The notes below the pieces were generated by a model that saw only the letters and a program-made list of their open reading frames with translations, was not told where the DNA came from and ran no database searches. Made by a program: the position numbers and the translations under genes. A DNA stretch of 24,508 nt from JBFWWW01 sp050245975 (GTDB taxonomy: Bacteria > Pseudomonadota > Alphaproteobacteria > Rhizobiales > Hyphomicrobiaceae): positions 1 through 24,508 of the forward strand of contig JBFWWW010000039.1 of NCBI GenBank assembly GCA_050245975.1, given 5' to 3'. Shown in pieces: positions 1 through 9,874 of this stretch (position 1 is the first letter of the stretch; the number at the start of each line of letters is the position of its first letter).

Positions 1-234
1 GCCGCGACGCTCGGGCAGGGCGTGCCCTTCGAGCGTGCCGGCACGCTCGACAATGCGATCGCCGCCGCCGCACGTGACGCGGCCGGGTCGCAGGGGGCGG
101 AGCCCGTCGTCCTGCTCTCGCCGGCCTGTGCCTCCTACGACCAGTTCCGCAATTTCGAGGTGCGCGGCGACGCCTTCCGCGCGCTGGTGACGGCACTCCC
201 GGGCTTCGAGCGCAGCGCAAGAGGCCAGCCGTGA
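1..234 (+). CDS. murD: UDP-N-acetylmuramoylalanine--D-glutamate ligase, C-terminal fragment
   Basis: Only the last 77 codons are in the window; the gene enters from the left edge in frame at base 1. MurD adds D-glutamate to UDP-MurNAc-L-Ala in the cytoplasm, using ATP. The visible part contains LLSPACASYDQFRNFEVRG, which matches the conserved C-terminal domain motif of MurD (LSPACASFDQF-x-NFE-x-RG), followed by DAFRALV. The stop codon TGA at 232-234 overlaps the GTG start of ftsW (GTGA at 231-234), so the two genes are probably translationally coupled. The position directly before ftsW and murG is the usual dcw order and supports the call. The N-terminal and central ATP-binding domains are not visible. 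Confidence 0.93.
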   Translation, partial: AATLGQGVPFERAGTLDNAIAAAARDAAGSQGAEPVVLLSPACASYDQFRNFEVRGDAFRALVTALPGFERSARGQP

Positions 235-1421
235 GACTGTCCCGGGCCGAGCGCAGCCTTCTCACCGACTGGTGGTTCACCGTCGATCGCGTGCTGCTGA
301 CGGCAGTACTGGCACTGGCCGGCGCCGGTGCGATCCTGTCACTTGCCGCCGGACCGGCCGCTGCCTTGAAGCGCGGCCTGCCGCCCCTCTACTTCGTCGA
401 GCGCCACCTCGCCTTTACGGCGCTCGCCGTGCTCGTCATGCTGGCCGTTTCCATTCTCGATCCGCCGCGCATGCGCCGCCTCGCGCTCGTCGTGCTGCTC
501 ATTTCCTTCGCGCTGATGGCCGTCATCCTCGTTGCCGGACCGGAGATCAACGGCGCGCGCCGCTGGCTGCGCATCGCCGGCCATTCTCTGCAGCCCTCGG
601 AGTTCGCCAAGCCGGCTTTCGTGCTTCTCTCGGCCTGGCTGCTCGGCGAATCCGAGCGCCGCCGCGATGTGCCGGCCACGTCGTTCGCTCTCGGCCTGCT
701 TCTGCTGTTTGCCGGCATGCTGGTTCTGCAGCCCGACATCGGCCAGACGCTGCTGATCTTTCTTGTCTGGGGAACGCTCTTCTTTCTCTCCGGCCAGCCG
801 ATGCTGCGGGCCTTCGCGCTGGCTCTGGTCGGCGCCGCCGGGCTCGTTGCCGCCTATTTCACCTTCCCTCACGTGCACCAGCGTATCGGCCGCTTCCTCG
901 CGCCGGGCTCCGGCGACACCTTCCAGGTCGACCGTGCTCTGCAGTCGATCGTCGAGGGCGGCTTCTTCGGCCGCGGACCCGGCGAGGGGATCGTCAAGAC
1001 CGTCCTTCCTGACGCGCATACGGACTTCATCCTGTCTGTGATCGCCGAGGAGTACGGCGTGCTCGCCTGTCTTGCCGTCCTCGGCCTCTTCGCCTTCATC
1101 GCGCTGCGCGCGCTTGGCCGCGCACGGGCCGAAAGCGACCCCTTCCTGCGCCTTGCCACCGCCGGCCTCGCGCTGCTGATCGCGTTCCAGGCCCTCATCA
1201 ACATGGGCGTTACGGTGGGCCTGCTGCCGGCCAAGGGCATGACGCTGCCGCTCATTTCGATGGGCGGGTCGTCCACCCTCGCCATCGGCCTCACCCTCGG
1301 CCTGCTGATCGGCGTCACCCGCAGGCGTGTCGATCCGGAGCGCCTGAAAAAGCCCACTTTCATGCCTCATCCCATGCTGATCCAGACGCCGGGCAGGATT
1401 TCCGAAAGCGCGCCGCAGTGA
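231..1421 (+). CDS. ftsW: SEDS peptidoglycan glycosyltransferase / cell division protein FtsW
   Basis: A 396-residue polytopic inner-membrane protein of the SEDS (RodA/FtsW/SpoVE) family, which polymerises lipid II into septal glycan strands with the partner transpeptidase FtsI. About ten hydrophobic segments are visible. Family signatures include NGARRWLRI followed by LQPSEFAKPAFVLL, QPDIGQTLLIFLVW, and the loop LPDAHTDFILSVIAEEYG. The C-terminal part carries GLLPAKGMTLPLISMGGSS, typical of the family. The GTG start at 231 is preceded by AAGAGG at 219-224 and overlaps the murD stop by four bases; the 3' end overlaps murG in the same way. FtsW rather than RodA is supported by its place between murD and murG. 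Length is normal. Confidence 0.97.
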   Translation: MRLSRAERSLLTDWWFTVDRVLLTAVLALAGAGAILSLAAGPAAALKRGLPPLYFVERHLAFTALAVLVMLAVSILDPPRMRRLALVVLLISFALMAVILVAGPEINGARRWLRIAGHSLQPSEFAKPAFVLLSAWLLGESERRRDVPATSFALGLLLLFAGMLVLQPDIGQTLLIFLVWGTLFFLSGQPMLRAFALALVGAAGLVAAYFTFPHVHQRIGRFLAPGSGDTFQVDRALQSIVEGGFFGRGPGEGIVKTVLPDAHTDFILSVIAEEYGVLACLAVLGLFAFIALRALGRARAESDPFLRLATAGLALLIAFQALINMGVTVGLLPAKGMTLPLISMGGSSTLAIGLTLGLLIGVTRRRVDPERLKKPTFMPHPMLIQTPGRISESAPQ

Positions 1422-2530
1422 CGACATCATCCGTGATGCTGGCTGCCGGCGGCACCGGCGGACATCTCTTCCCCGCCTTCGCGCTGGCCCAGGAGCTTGG
1501 CCGGCGCGGCGTGACCGTCGACCTGATGACGGACATGCGCGCGCAGAAGTACGGCGCGGATTTTCCGGCCCGCACGGTCTACCGCATCCCGTCCGCGACG
1601 CTCTCCAAACGCTCGCCGCGCGCTGCCGCGGGCACGGCGTGGACGCTGACGCGCGGCATCGCCGCTGCCGTCCGGCTGCTGGGCACGATCAAGCCCGGGG
1701 CGGTCGTCGGCTTCGGCGGCTATCCGACGTTCCCGCCGCTCATCGCCGCCTGGCTGCGCCGCATTCCCACCATCGTGCACGAGCAGAACGCCGTGCTCGG
1801 CCGCGCCAACCGCATGCTGGCGCCGCGCGCCCGTGCCATCGCCACCTCCTTCGACCCGACCGGTTTCGTCACCGGACCGTTGCTCGCCAAGGGCCGGCTC
1901 ACGGGCAACCCCGTCCGCGATCAGGTCATCACCTGGTCGCAGCAGGCCTATCGCGCACCCGACGAGCAGGGGCCGTTCAATCTTCTCGTCTTCGGCGGCA
2001 GCCAGGGCGCGCGTGTTTTTTCCGAGCTGGTGCCCACGGCGCTGGCGCGTCTGCCGCAGCCTTTCCGCGCCAACCTGTTCGTTGTCCAGCAGGCGCGCGA
2101 GGAGGATCTGGCCGCCGTCGAGTCCGCCTACCGCTCGAGCGGCATCCGCGCCCATGTGTCCACGTTCTTCTCTAACCTGCCCGAGGAGATGTCGAAGGCA
2201 CACCTCGTCATCGGCCGCGCCGGGGCGTCCACGGTCGCGGAACTCATGGCCATCGGCCGCCCCTCGCTCCTGGTCCCGCTGCCGCACGCGCTCGACAACG
2301 ATCAGCTCGCCAACGCGACGCGCCTTGCGGAAGCCGGGGGGTGCTGGTGTCTTGAGCAGAAGACGCTGTCGCCCGAGCTGCTCGCGGCGGAGCTGAGCCG
2401 GCTCTTTTCCGAGCCGCAGGTCTTGACGGATGCGGCCGCTGCTGCGAAGCGGCTGGGCCGGCCCGATGCCGTCGCCCGTCTTGCCGATCTTGTCGAGGAG
2501 CAGATGGGCCGCAGGGCCCGACGCACATAG
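1418..2530 (+). CDS. murG: UDP-GlcNAc:undecaprenyl-PP-MurNAc-pentapeptide GlcNAc transferase
   Basis: A 370-residue peripheral membrane GT28 glycosyltransferase that converts lipid I to lipid II by adding GlcNAc on the cytoplasmic face. The N-terminal glycine-rich loop AAGGTGGHLFPAFALAQEL (about residues 9-27), the acceptor-side motif HEQNAVLGRANRMLA, the second glycine-rich loop FGGSQGARVFSELVP and the donor-binding motif IGRAGASTVAEL followed by PLPHALDNDQLAN are all present. The GTG start overlaps the ftsW stop (GTGA at 1418-1421). No strong Shine-Dalgarno sequence sits before it, which fits translational coupling. Length is typical. A gap of 32 bases separates it from murC. Confidence 0.97.
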   Translation: MTTSSVMLAAGGTGGHLFPAFALAQELGRRGVTVDLMTDMRAQKYGADFPARTVYRIPSATLSKRSPRAAAGTAWTLTRGIAAAVRLLGTIKPGAVVGFGGYPTFPPLIAAWLRRIPTIVHEQNAVLGRANRMLAPRARAIATSFDPTGFVTGPLLAKGRLTGNPVRDQVITWSQQAYRAPDEQGPFNLLVFGGSQGARVFSELVPTALARLPQPFRANLFVVQQAREEDLAAVESAYRSSGIRAHVSTFFSNLPEEMSKAHLVIGRAGASTVAELMAIGRPSLLVPLPHALDNDQLANATRLAEAGGCWCLEQKTLSPELLAAELSRLFSEPQVLTDAAAAAKRLGRPDAVARLADLVEEQMGRRARRT

Positions 2531-2562
2531 CGCGTCCGCGCGCAGGGAAAGGGAATGCGACC

Positions 2563-4001
2563 ATGCAGTTGCCGCGCGACATGGGGCCGGTGCACATCCT
2601 CGGGATCGGCGGCATCGGCATGAGCGCGATCGCCGAGATCCTGCATGCCAAGGGCTACACCGTTCAGGGCAGCGACCAGAAGGACAGCGCCAACGTCCGT
2701 CGCCTGCGCGACCTCGGCCTGCGCGTCTTCGTCGGCCACGACGCCATCAACCTCGTCGGCGCCCGCTACGTGGTCATTTCCTCGGCCGTGAAGCCCGGCA
2801 ATCCCGAGCTCGACGCCGCCCGCACCAAGGGGCTGCCGATCATCCGCCGCGCGGAGATGCTGGCCGAGCTGATGCGCCTCTACGCCACCGTCTCCGTCAC
2901 CGGCACGCACGGCAAGACCACCACCACCTCGCTGCTGGCGCATGTCTTTACCGCTGCCGGCCTCGACCCCACCGTCATCACCGGCGGCATCATCAACGAC
3001 TGGGGCTCCAACGCCCGCCTCGGCAACGGTCAGTGGATGGTCGTCGAAGCCGACGAGTCGGACGGCACCTTCACGCGCATCCCGACGCAGGTCGGCATCG
3101 TCACCAACGTCGATCCGGAGCATCTCGACTATTTCCGGACCGTCGAGAACATGCACCGGGAATACGAGGCCTTCCTGCGCAACATCCCGTTCTATGGCCT
3201 TGCCGTCGCCTGCATCGATCATCCGGTGCTGTCGGCCATGATCGATCGGCTGGCGCTCAGGTCCGACGGCCGCCGCCTGCTCACCTACGGCACGTCCGCG
3301 TCGGCCGATCTCATGCTCGGCACCGTGCGCGCGGAAGGCAACGTCACCGTCTTCGATGCCGAGCTCGGCGCGCGCGTCGCCGGTGGCCCGCGCACGTTGC
3401 GCGACTGGCGCGTTCCCGTGCCGGGCCGGCACAATGCGCTCAACGCCCTCGCCGTCATTGCGGCAGCGACGGAAGCCGGCATCTCGGATGTCGCGATCCG
3501 CGAGGCGCTGGCGAGCTTCTCCGGCGTCAAGCGGCGCTTCCAGCTCACCGGCACCTGGAATGGCGTATCGATCTACGACGACTACGGCCATCACCCGGTG
3601 GAGATTGCCGCCGTCCTGTCGGCTGCGCGTGCCGGTGCGCGCGGCCGCGTCATCGCCATCGTCGAGCCGCACCGCTACACGCGCGTGCGCGACCTGTTCG
3701 AGGATTTCGCCAACTGCTTCCGCGATGCGGATGCTGTGATCGTCACGCCGCTTTACACGGCCGGCGAGGCGCCCATCTCCGGCATCTCGCATACGATCCT
3801 TGCCGAGGCGATCCGCAAGGGCGGGCATCGCGGTGTCGTGTCCGTCGACAACGCGCGCGACCTGCCGCAGGCGGTGCGCGAGCTTGCAAGGCCCGGCGAC
3901 ATGGTCGTCTGCCTGGGTGCCGGCAACAGCACGGAATGGGCGCACGCGTTGCCTGACCTGCTGGCCGAGCCGCAGCGCATCGAGCGCGCGGGAGGCAAGG
4001 T

Positions 4002-4005
<4 letters not shown>
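2563..4005 (+). CDS. murC: UDP-N-acetylmuramate--L-alanine ligase
   Basis: A 480-residue cytoplasmic Mur ligase that attaches L-alanine to UDP-MurNAc, the first step of stem-peptide assembly. The N-terminal Rossmann domain starts with HILGIGGIGMSAIAEIL (residues 11-27). The ATP-binding P-loop GTHGKTTTTSLL begins at residue 114. The central domain has VVEADESDGTF and VTNVDPEHLDYF. The C-terminal domain has YDDYGHHPVEIAAVL and EPHRYTR, both diagnostic of MurC/Mpl. Cytoplasmic MurC rather than Mpl is indicated by its place between murG and murB. The ATG at 2563 is preceded by GGGA at 2551-2554. The stop overlaps the murB GTG start at 4002-4005. Confidence 0.97.
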
Positions 4006-4963
<958 letters not shown>

Positions 4964-4967
<4 letters not shown>

Positions 4968-5911
4968 CGAAGCCCGCGACACGCAAGTATCGCAACGTCG
5001 CCGTGCTGATGGGCGGCTGGTCGGCCGAGCGCGAGGTCAGCCTCAATTCCGGCCAGGCGTGCGCTGCCGCACTGACCGAAGCGGGCTACGCAGTGACGCC
5101 CATCGATGCAGGTCGCGACATCGCCGCGCGTCTCGCCGCTCTCAAGCCCGACGCCTGCTTCAATGCCCTGCACGGGCGGTGGGGCGAGGACGGCTGCGTG
5201 CAGGGCGTGCTCGAGGTGCTCGGCATTCCCTATACGCACTCCGGTCCGCTGGCCTCGGCGGTCGCCATGCACAAGGAGCGGGCGAAGGTGATGATGAGCG
5301 CTGCCGGCATTCCCGTGCCGGATGGCCGCGTTGTCGCGCGCTCCGAAGCGGCGAAGGACCATGTGCTGCCGCGGCCCTATGTGCTCAAGCCCGTCACCGA
5401 GGGCTCGAGCGTCGGCGTCTTCATCGTGCGCGAGGATCACGCGCATCCGCCGCAGGAGCTGTCCGATCCCAACTGGCGCTTCGGCGAGGCGCTGCTGGCC
5501 GAGCGCTACATCCCCGGTCGCGAGCTCACCTGCGCCGTCATGGGCGACCGCGCGCTCGGCGTCACCGAGATCGTCCCCTCGGAAGCGCTCCGGTTCTACA
5601 ACTACGAGGCGAAGTATTCGGACGGCGGCTCGCTGCACGTGCTGCCGGCCCGGATTTCATCAAATGTTTACGAATTGGTGCAGAAGTTAACGTTGACGGC
5701 TCATAAAGCATTGGGCTGTCGCGGCGTATCGCGCGCGGACTTCCGCTTCGACGACACGCCGGGAGGGACGGGAGAGCTGGTTTGCCTGGAGGTGAACACC
5801 CAGCCCGGCATGACGGCGACCTCTCTCGTGCCTGAGCTTGCGGCGCACGCCGGGTACTCCTTCCCGGAGCTCGTCGCCTGGATGGTCGAGGACGCGAGTT
5901 GCAACAGATAG
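4964..5911 (+). CDS. ddl: D-alanine--D-alanine ligase
   Basis: A 315-residue ATP-grasp enzyme that joins two D-alanines, making the dipeptide added by MurF. N-terminal VLMGGWSAEREVSLNSG (residues 14-30), then LHGRWGEDGCVQGVLEVL, PYTHSGPLASA, the ATP-binding lysine in VLKPVTEGSSVGVF (K142) and the metal-binding LEVNTQPGMT (E276, N278) fit DdlB-type ligases. The ATG at 4964 has a strong site GGAGGGA at 4949-4955 and overlaps the murB stop. A strikingly AT-rich stretch inside the gene (about 5654-5712, 21 G/C of 59) encodes the segment around ISSNVYELVQKLTLTAHKAL and is reported as a finding. The 3' end overlaps the ftsQ start by 13 bases. The symbol could also be written ddlB. Confidence 0.97.
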
Positions 5912-6795
5912 GGTCCGGCGGCAGGTTTTCCTGGCGGGCGACACGGTCGCCGTCGCCCCGAAACCCGCTGGCACCCGCGCTTCACGGCTCGCTCGCCGCC
6001 TCCGCGCCTGCGCGGCCGCACCGCGGCCCGGGCGGCCTGATCAGTTTCGATCGGCTCGTCGGTCCCCTCGCGACTCTCATCCTCCTCGCCACGCTCGTCT
6101 ATGCGCCGCGACACTGGCGGGCGGAAACCGAAGCGCTGCTGGAGCGCGGTGGCCTCGGCCTCGACGAGGTATCCGTTACGGGACAGAAGTTCACCGACCC
6201 GGCTGCGATCTTCGACGCGCTCGATCTCGACCGTGTGCGCACGCTGCTGAGCTTCGACACGCGCGCGGCGCAGGAGCGCATCGAGGCGCTGCCGTGGATT
6301 CGCCAGGCGACCATCTCGCGCATTCTGCCCGACCGTGTCGAGATCGCCGTTACGGAGCGGGCGCCGTTCGCCGTCTGGCATCGACCCGACGGCGCCTACC
6401 TGATCGACCGCAGCGGCCGCGAGCTCGGCCCCGTGGCCGCCAATGCCGTGGCGGGCCTGCCGCATGTTTCGGGCGCCGGCGCGCCGGCTGATGCCGCGCG
6501 TCTGCTCGCCGTGATCGACCGCTATCCTGCCGTCAGCAGCCGCCTCGAACGTGCCGACCGCATCGGCGACCGCCGCTGGACGCTGCGCCTCAACGGCGGC
6601 CTCGTCGTGCATCTTCCCGAGCAGGGCGAGGACTACGCCTTGCGCCAGCTCGTCCGCCTCGATGCGAGCGGGGAGGCGCGCCGGTTCTCGGAGATCGATC
6701 TGCGCGTCGCGGGCCGCATGCGCGTGCGTGAGCTGCCCGCCGGCCCGGGCGGCGCCAAGGCTGCCGATACGCCATCGACGACGGATCGGAGCTGA
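5899..6795 (+). CDS. ftsQ: cell division protein FtsQ
   Basis: A 298-residue bitopic inner-membrane divisome protein that links cytoplasmic and periplasmic division factors through FtsB and FtsL. A basic, proline-rich cytoplasmic tail of about 50 residues is followed by one transmembrane segment (about 53-70, LVGPLATLILLATLVYA). A POTRA domain follows at about 88-155, containing VSVTGQKFTDPAAIFDAL, ALPWIRQATISRILPDRVEI and VTERAPFAVW. The FtsQ beta domain comes after, with AYLIDRSGREL. The best start is TTG at 5899, with GAGGA at 5888-5892 six bases upstream; this places the start 13 bases inside ddl. No closer in-frame ATG gives the full tail. The gene is followed six bases later by ftsA. 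Confidence 0.94.
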   Translation: MQQIGSGGRFSWRATRSPSPRNPLAPALHGSLAASAPARPHRGPGGLISFDRLVGPLATLILLATLVYAPRHWRAETEALLERGGLGLDEVSVTGQKFTDPAAIFDALDLDRVRTLLSFDTRAAQERIEALPWIRQATISRILPDRVEIAVTERAPFAVWHRPDGAYLIDRSGRELGPVAANAVAGLPHVSGAGAPADAARLLAVIDRYPAVSSRLERADRIGDRRWTLRLNGGLVVHLPEQGEDYALRQLVRLDASGEARRFSEIDLRVAGRMRVRELPAGPGGAKAADTPSTTDRS

Positions 6796-6801
6796 ACGGT
6801 C

Positions 6802-8073
6802 ATGCGCAAGCGCACGATGCAGCTCCCGGCGACAGGACCGCTGATCGGCCTGCTCGATATCGGCACGTCGAAGGTCGTCTGCCTGATCGTCACGCCGGTG
6901 TCGGATGCGCCGATGGGCTCCGGCGCGGGCGCCCTGCGCGTCGTCGGCTTCGGCCACCAGCGCTCGCGCGGCATAAAGGCCGGGGTCGTCGTCGACCTCG
7001 ATGCCGCCGAGCAGGCCGTGCGCGCCGCCGTCACGCAGGCCGAGCGCAGCGCCGGCAGGATGCTGGAGGAGGTACACATCGCGGTCGCCTGCGGCCGGCT
7101 GACGTCGAACCATTTTACGGCCAGGACGCAGGTGCAGGCCTCGGTCGTCGGCCCCGACGACATCGCGCGCGTCGATGCCGCCGGTCGCAGCTATGCGGGG
7201 CGCGGCAACCGCACGCTGCTGCACCTGAACCCCACCGGCTATCGTCTCGACGGCATGGAGGTGCGCGATCCCATCGGCCTTGCCGGCGATCTGCTGAGCG
7301 CCGACCTGCATGCTGTCACGGCGGACGAGACGCCGATCCGCAATCTCCTGCTGCTCGTCGAGCGCTGCTACCTTGCGCCGGCCTCCATCGCGCCTTCGCC
7401 CTATGTGGCGGCGCTTGCAGCAACAACCGAAGAGGAGCGGCGTCTCGGCGTCATCGTCGCCGATATCGGCGCGGGAACGTCCGGCATCGCCGTATTCGCC
7501 GACGGGAACCTTGTCGGTGTGGACGCGATACCGGTTGGCGGAAACCACATCACCTTCGATATCGCACGCGCGCTGGCCACTCCGGTGCCGGAGGCCGAGC
7601 GAATCAAAACGCTTTATGGCACACTGCTGCGGGCTCAGTCGGATATCCACGACATTGTTTCGTATCCGCTGGCCGGCGAAGAGGAGCCGACGCTGCATCA
7701 GACGAGCAAGGCGGAGGTTCACGACATCATCTGCCCGCGCGTCGCCAGCACTCTGGAGCTGATCGACGAGCGGATCGTGCGCATGGGGCTCGCGCGCCAG
7801 TCGCTGGAGCGGGTGGTCCTGACCGGCGGCGCGAGCCAGCTGGTGGGCATGGGGGAATTCGCCGCCGAGGTGTTCGGCCGACCGGTTCGTATCGGCCGGC
7901 CGCATGGCGCCGAGGAGAGGGACGAGGTTCTGGAGAGTCCGGCGTTCGCGGCTGTGTTCGGGCTGGCGCAGGCCGCGCTGGCTCCGGCGCCGTCTCAGAT
8001 CGAGGCGGGACGGGCGCAGGCGGCGGCAGGCTATTTCGGGCGGATGGGGCAGTGGATCAGGCAGAGCTTCTGA
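6802..8073 (+). CDS. ftsA: cell division protein FtsA
   Basis: A 423-residue actin-like ATPase that tethers FtsZ filaments to the inner membrane. The nucleotide-binding motifs are visible in order: phosphate 1 LLDIGTSKVVCLIV (residues 17-30), phosphate 2 VADIGAGTSGIAVF (D221 onward) and the adenosine motif VVLTGGASQLVGM (GG at 342-343). The 1C-type subdomain lies between them. The C-terminal end YFGRMGQWIRQSF has alternating hydrophobic and basic residues, as expected of the amphipathic membrane-targeting helix. The ATG at 6802 has GGAG at 6788-6791; an in-frame ATG at 6817 lacks a good site. The gene lies between ftsQ and ftsZ, as usual. Confidence 0.97.
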   Translation: MRKRTMQLPATGPLIGLLDIGTSKVVCLIVTPVSDAPMGSGAGALRVVGFGHQRSRGIKAGVVVDLDAAEQAVRAAVTQAERSAGRMLEEVHIAVACGRLTSNHFTARTQVQASVVGPDDIARVDAAGRSYAGRGNRTLLHLNPTGYRLDGMEVRDPIGLAGDLLSADLHAVTADETPIRNLLLLVERCYLAPASIAPSPYVAALAATTEEERRLGVIVADIGAGTSGIAVFADGNLVGVDAIPVGGNHITFDIARALATPVPEAERIKTLYGTLLRAQSDIHDIVSYPLAGEEEPTLHQTSKAEVHDIICPRVASTLELIDERIVRMGLARQSLERVVLTGGASQLVGMGEFAAEVFGRPVRIGRPHGAEERDEVLESPAFAAVFGLAQAALAPAPSQIEAGRAQAAAGYFGRMGQWIRQSF

Positions 8074-8149
8074 GCATGCGCGCAGGCGCCGCGCAGACAT
8101 CGCTCCGCTGCACCCCGCAGCCGGCGTCGGGTCATCGTGCGAGGACGAC

Positions 8150-9670
8150 ATGAGCATCAAGCTGGAGTTGCCCAAGCTGACGGACCTGAAGCCCCGCATC
8201 ATCGTGATGGGCATCGGTGGGGCGGGCTGCAACGCCGTCAACAACATGATTTCCGCCGGGCTCACCGGGGTCGACTTCGTCGTCGCGAACACCGACGCGC
8301 AGGCCCTCGTCGCGTCCAGCGCCGAGCACCGCATCCAGCTCGGCACCAACCTGACCGAAGGTCTCGGCGCCGGCTCCAAGCCCGAGATCGGCCATGCCGC
8401 CGCCGAGGAGGCGGTGGACGAGATCCGCACGCAGATTTCCGGCGCGCACATGCTGTTCATCGCCGCCGGCATGGGCGGCGGCACGGGCACGGGCGCGGCC
8501 TCCGTCGTGGCGCGCATCGCCAAGGACCTCGGGGTGCTTACCGTTGCCGTGGTGACGAAGCCGTTCCAGTTCGAGGGCTCGCGGCGCATGCGCATCGCCG
8601 AGGCGGGCGTCATCGACCTCAAGGAGTTCGTGGACACGCTGATCGTGATCCCGAACCAGAATCTTTTCCGCATCGCCACCGACAAGACGACGTTTGCGGA
8701 AGCCTTCCTGCTCGCCGACCAGGTGCTCTACTCGGGCATCGCCTGCATCGTCGATCTCATCGTCAAGGACGGCCTCATCAACCTCGACCTGGCGGACGTG
8801 AAGACCGTGCTGTCCGGCATGGGCACGGCCATGATGGGCACGGGCGAGGCCACCGGCGAGCGCCGCGCGGTGATCGCCGCCGAGGAGGCGATCGTCAATC
8901 CGCTCATCGACGACGTGACGCTGCGGGGCGCCAAGGCCCTGCTGCTGTCGATCATCGGCGGGCGCGACCTCACGCTCTACGAGGTGGACGAGGCGGCAAG
9001 CCGCGTGCGCCAGGAAGTGGATCCGGACGCGAACATCATCGTCGGCGCCACCTTCGACGAAAGCCTCGGCGACCGCGTGCGCGTATCGATCGTGGCTTCC
9101 GGCATGGCCCGCGCGCACGCTGCCGTCACGGCCCCGCAGCGGCCGCCGGCGCCGCCCGTCTCGCAGCAGCAACGCGAGCAGGGCAGCGAGGATTTCCATA
9201 CACGTCTGAGCCGGGCCATCGAGGGCGAGCCGCCCGCGATCCGCCCCGATGCGCGCCTGCCTCGCGAGTGGCGCGGCCCGGCTGATGTTGTGATCGAGGA
9301 AGGGCCGCCGCCCTTTGCCGGTGAGCCGCCACGCGGCTTCCGCCCGCCACCGCCGCCGCCGCAGGGCGACTTCCGCCCCGCGCCTCCGGCCGACATCCGG
9401 CGGGGCGTGCCGCGCATGCCGGAGCTCGACGAATTTCCGCAAGTCGGCCAGCGCGACTATCGCTCGAAGAAGGGAATCGCCGGCAGCGAATCACCTCGGG
9501 CAACACGCAAGCCCGGATTGCTCGAGCGGCTGACCGGCGGACGTGGAAAACGGGCTGCCGAACGCTCGCAGGCGGTCGAGATCGAGCCTCGCTTCCCGCA
9601 CGGCGACGATCCCGAGCCGGAAGTCGATTCCGTTGACCTGCCTCAGTTTTTCAACAAGACGAAACGCTAG
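8150..9670 (+). CDS. ftsZ: cell division protein FtsZ
   Basis: A 506-residue tubulin-like GTPase that forms the Z ring. The globular domain begins PRIIVMGIGGAGCNAVNNMI and carries the tubulin signature GGGTGTG at residues 109-115. The T7-region NQNLFRIATDKTTFAEAF and the C-terminal subdomain up to about residue 330 are intact. A long disordered linker rich in proline, glycine and arginine follows, with a run of six prolines near residue 400. The last twelve residues, VDLPQFFNKTKR, fit the conserved C-terminal peptide that binds FtsA (D-[IL]-P-x-F). The start at 8150 is chosen because GAGGA at 8141-8145 precedes it and the protein then begins MSIKLELPKLTDLKP. The frame is open further upstream, into ftsA, but that is not family sequence. 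Confidence 0.97.
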   Translation: MSIKLELPKLTDLKPRIIVMGIGGAGCNAVNNMISAGLTGVDFVVANTDAQALVASSAEHRIQLGTNLTEGLGAGSKPEIGHAAAEEAVDEIRTQISGAHMLFIAAGMGGGTGTGAASVVARIAKDLGVLTVAVVTKPFQFEGSRRMRIAEAGVIDLKEFVDTLIVIPNQNLFRIATDKTTFAEAFLLADQVLYSGIACIVDLIVKDGLINLDLADVKTVLSGMGTAMMGTGEATGERRAVIAAEEAIVNPLIDDVTLRGAKALLLSIIGGRDLTLYEVDEAASRVRQEVDPDANIIVGATFDESLGDRVRVSIVASGMARAHAAVTAPQRPPAPPVSQQQREQGSEDFHTRLSRAIEGEPPAIRPDARLPREWRGPADVVIEEGPPPFAGEPPRGFRPPPPPPQGDFRPAPPADIRRGVPRMPELDEFPQVGQRDYRSKKGIAGSESPRATRKPGLLERLTGGRGKRAAERSQAVEIEPRFPHGDDPEPEVDSVDLPQFFNKTKR

Positions 9671-9793
9671 CGCCGGCGGCCCATGAAGGCCGTGAGGCGA
9701 GATAGTAACACAGTGTAAGAAACCGTGATTTGGTTCTCCGGAGTGGCGCACGTATCGTTTGATTCAAGAGCCAAGTGAGTCGCGAACACCACA

Positions 9794-9810
9794 GAACCGG
9801 ACAACGGTTC
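9794..9810. repeat. 6-bp inverted repeat upstream of lpxC
   Basis: GAACCG at 9794-9799 and CGGTTC at 9805-9810 are perfect complements separated by GACAA. The 17-base dyad lies about 125 bases before the lpxC start. It has operator-like size but could equally be a small RNA hairpin in the leader. No T tract follows, so it is not a classic terminator. Confidence 0.45.
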
Positions 9811-9846
9811 GAGCCGCAAAGATAAGCGGTCAAAACGGTGGCGGAC

Positions 9847-9874
9847 TTGCTGGACAGGGGGGCTCGGGTAAGAC
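9847..9874 (+). promoter_or_regulatory. candidate promoter for lpxC
   Basis: TTGCTG (9847-9852) and TAAGAC (9869-9874) are spaced by 16 bases, 61 bases before the lpxC ATG. Each matches the sigma-70-type consensus only partly, so this is a weak prediction. Confidence 0.2.

Noticed and set aside
7904..8149. Open frame upstream of and in phase with ftsZ, overlapping ftsA
   Set aside because: It is Arg-rich out-of-frame ftsA sequence with no FtsZ similarity, and a good ribosome-binding site lies before 8150.
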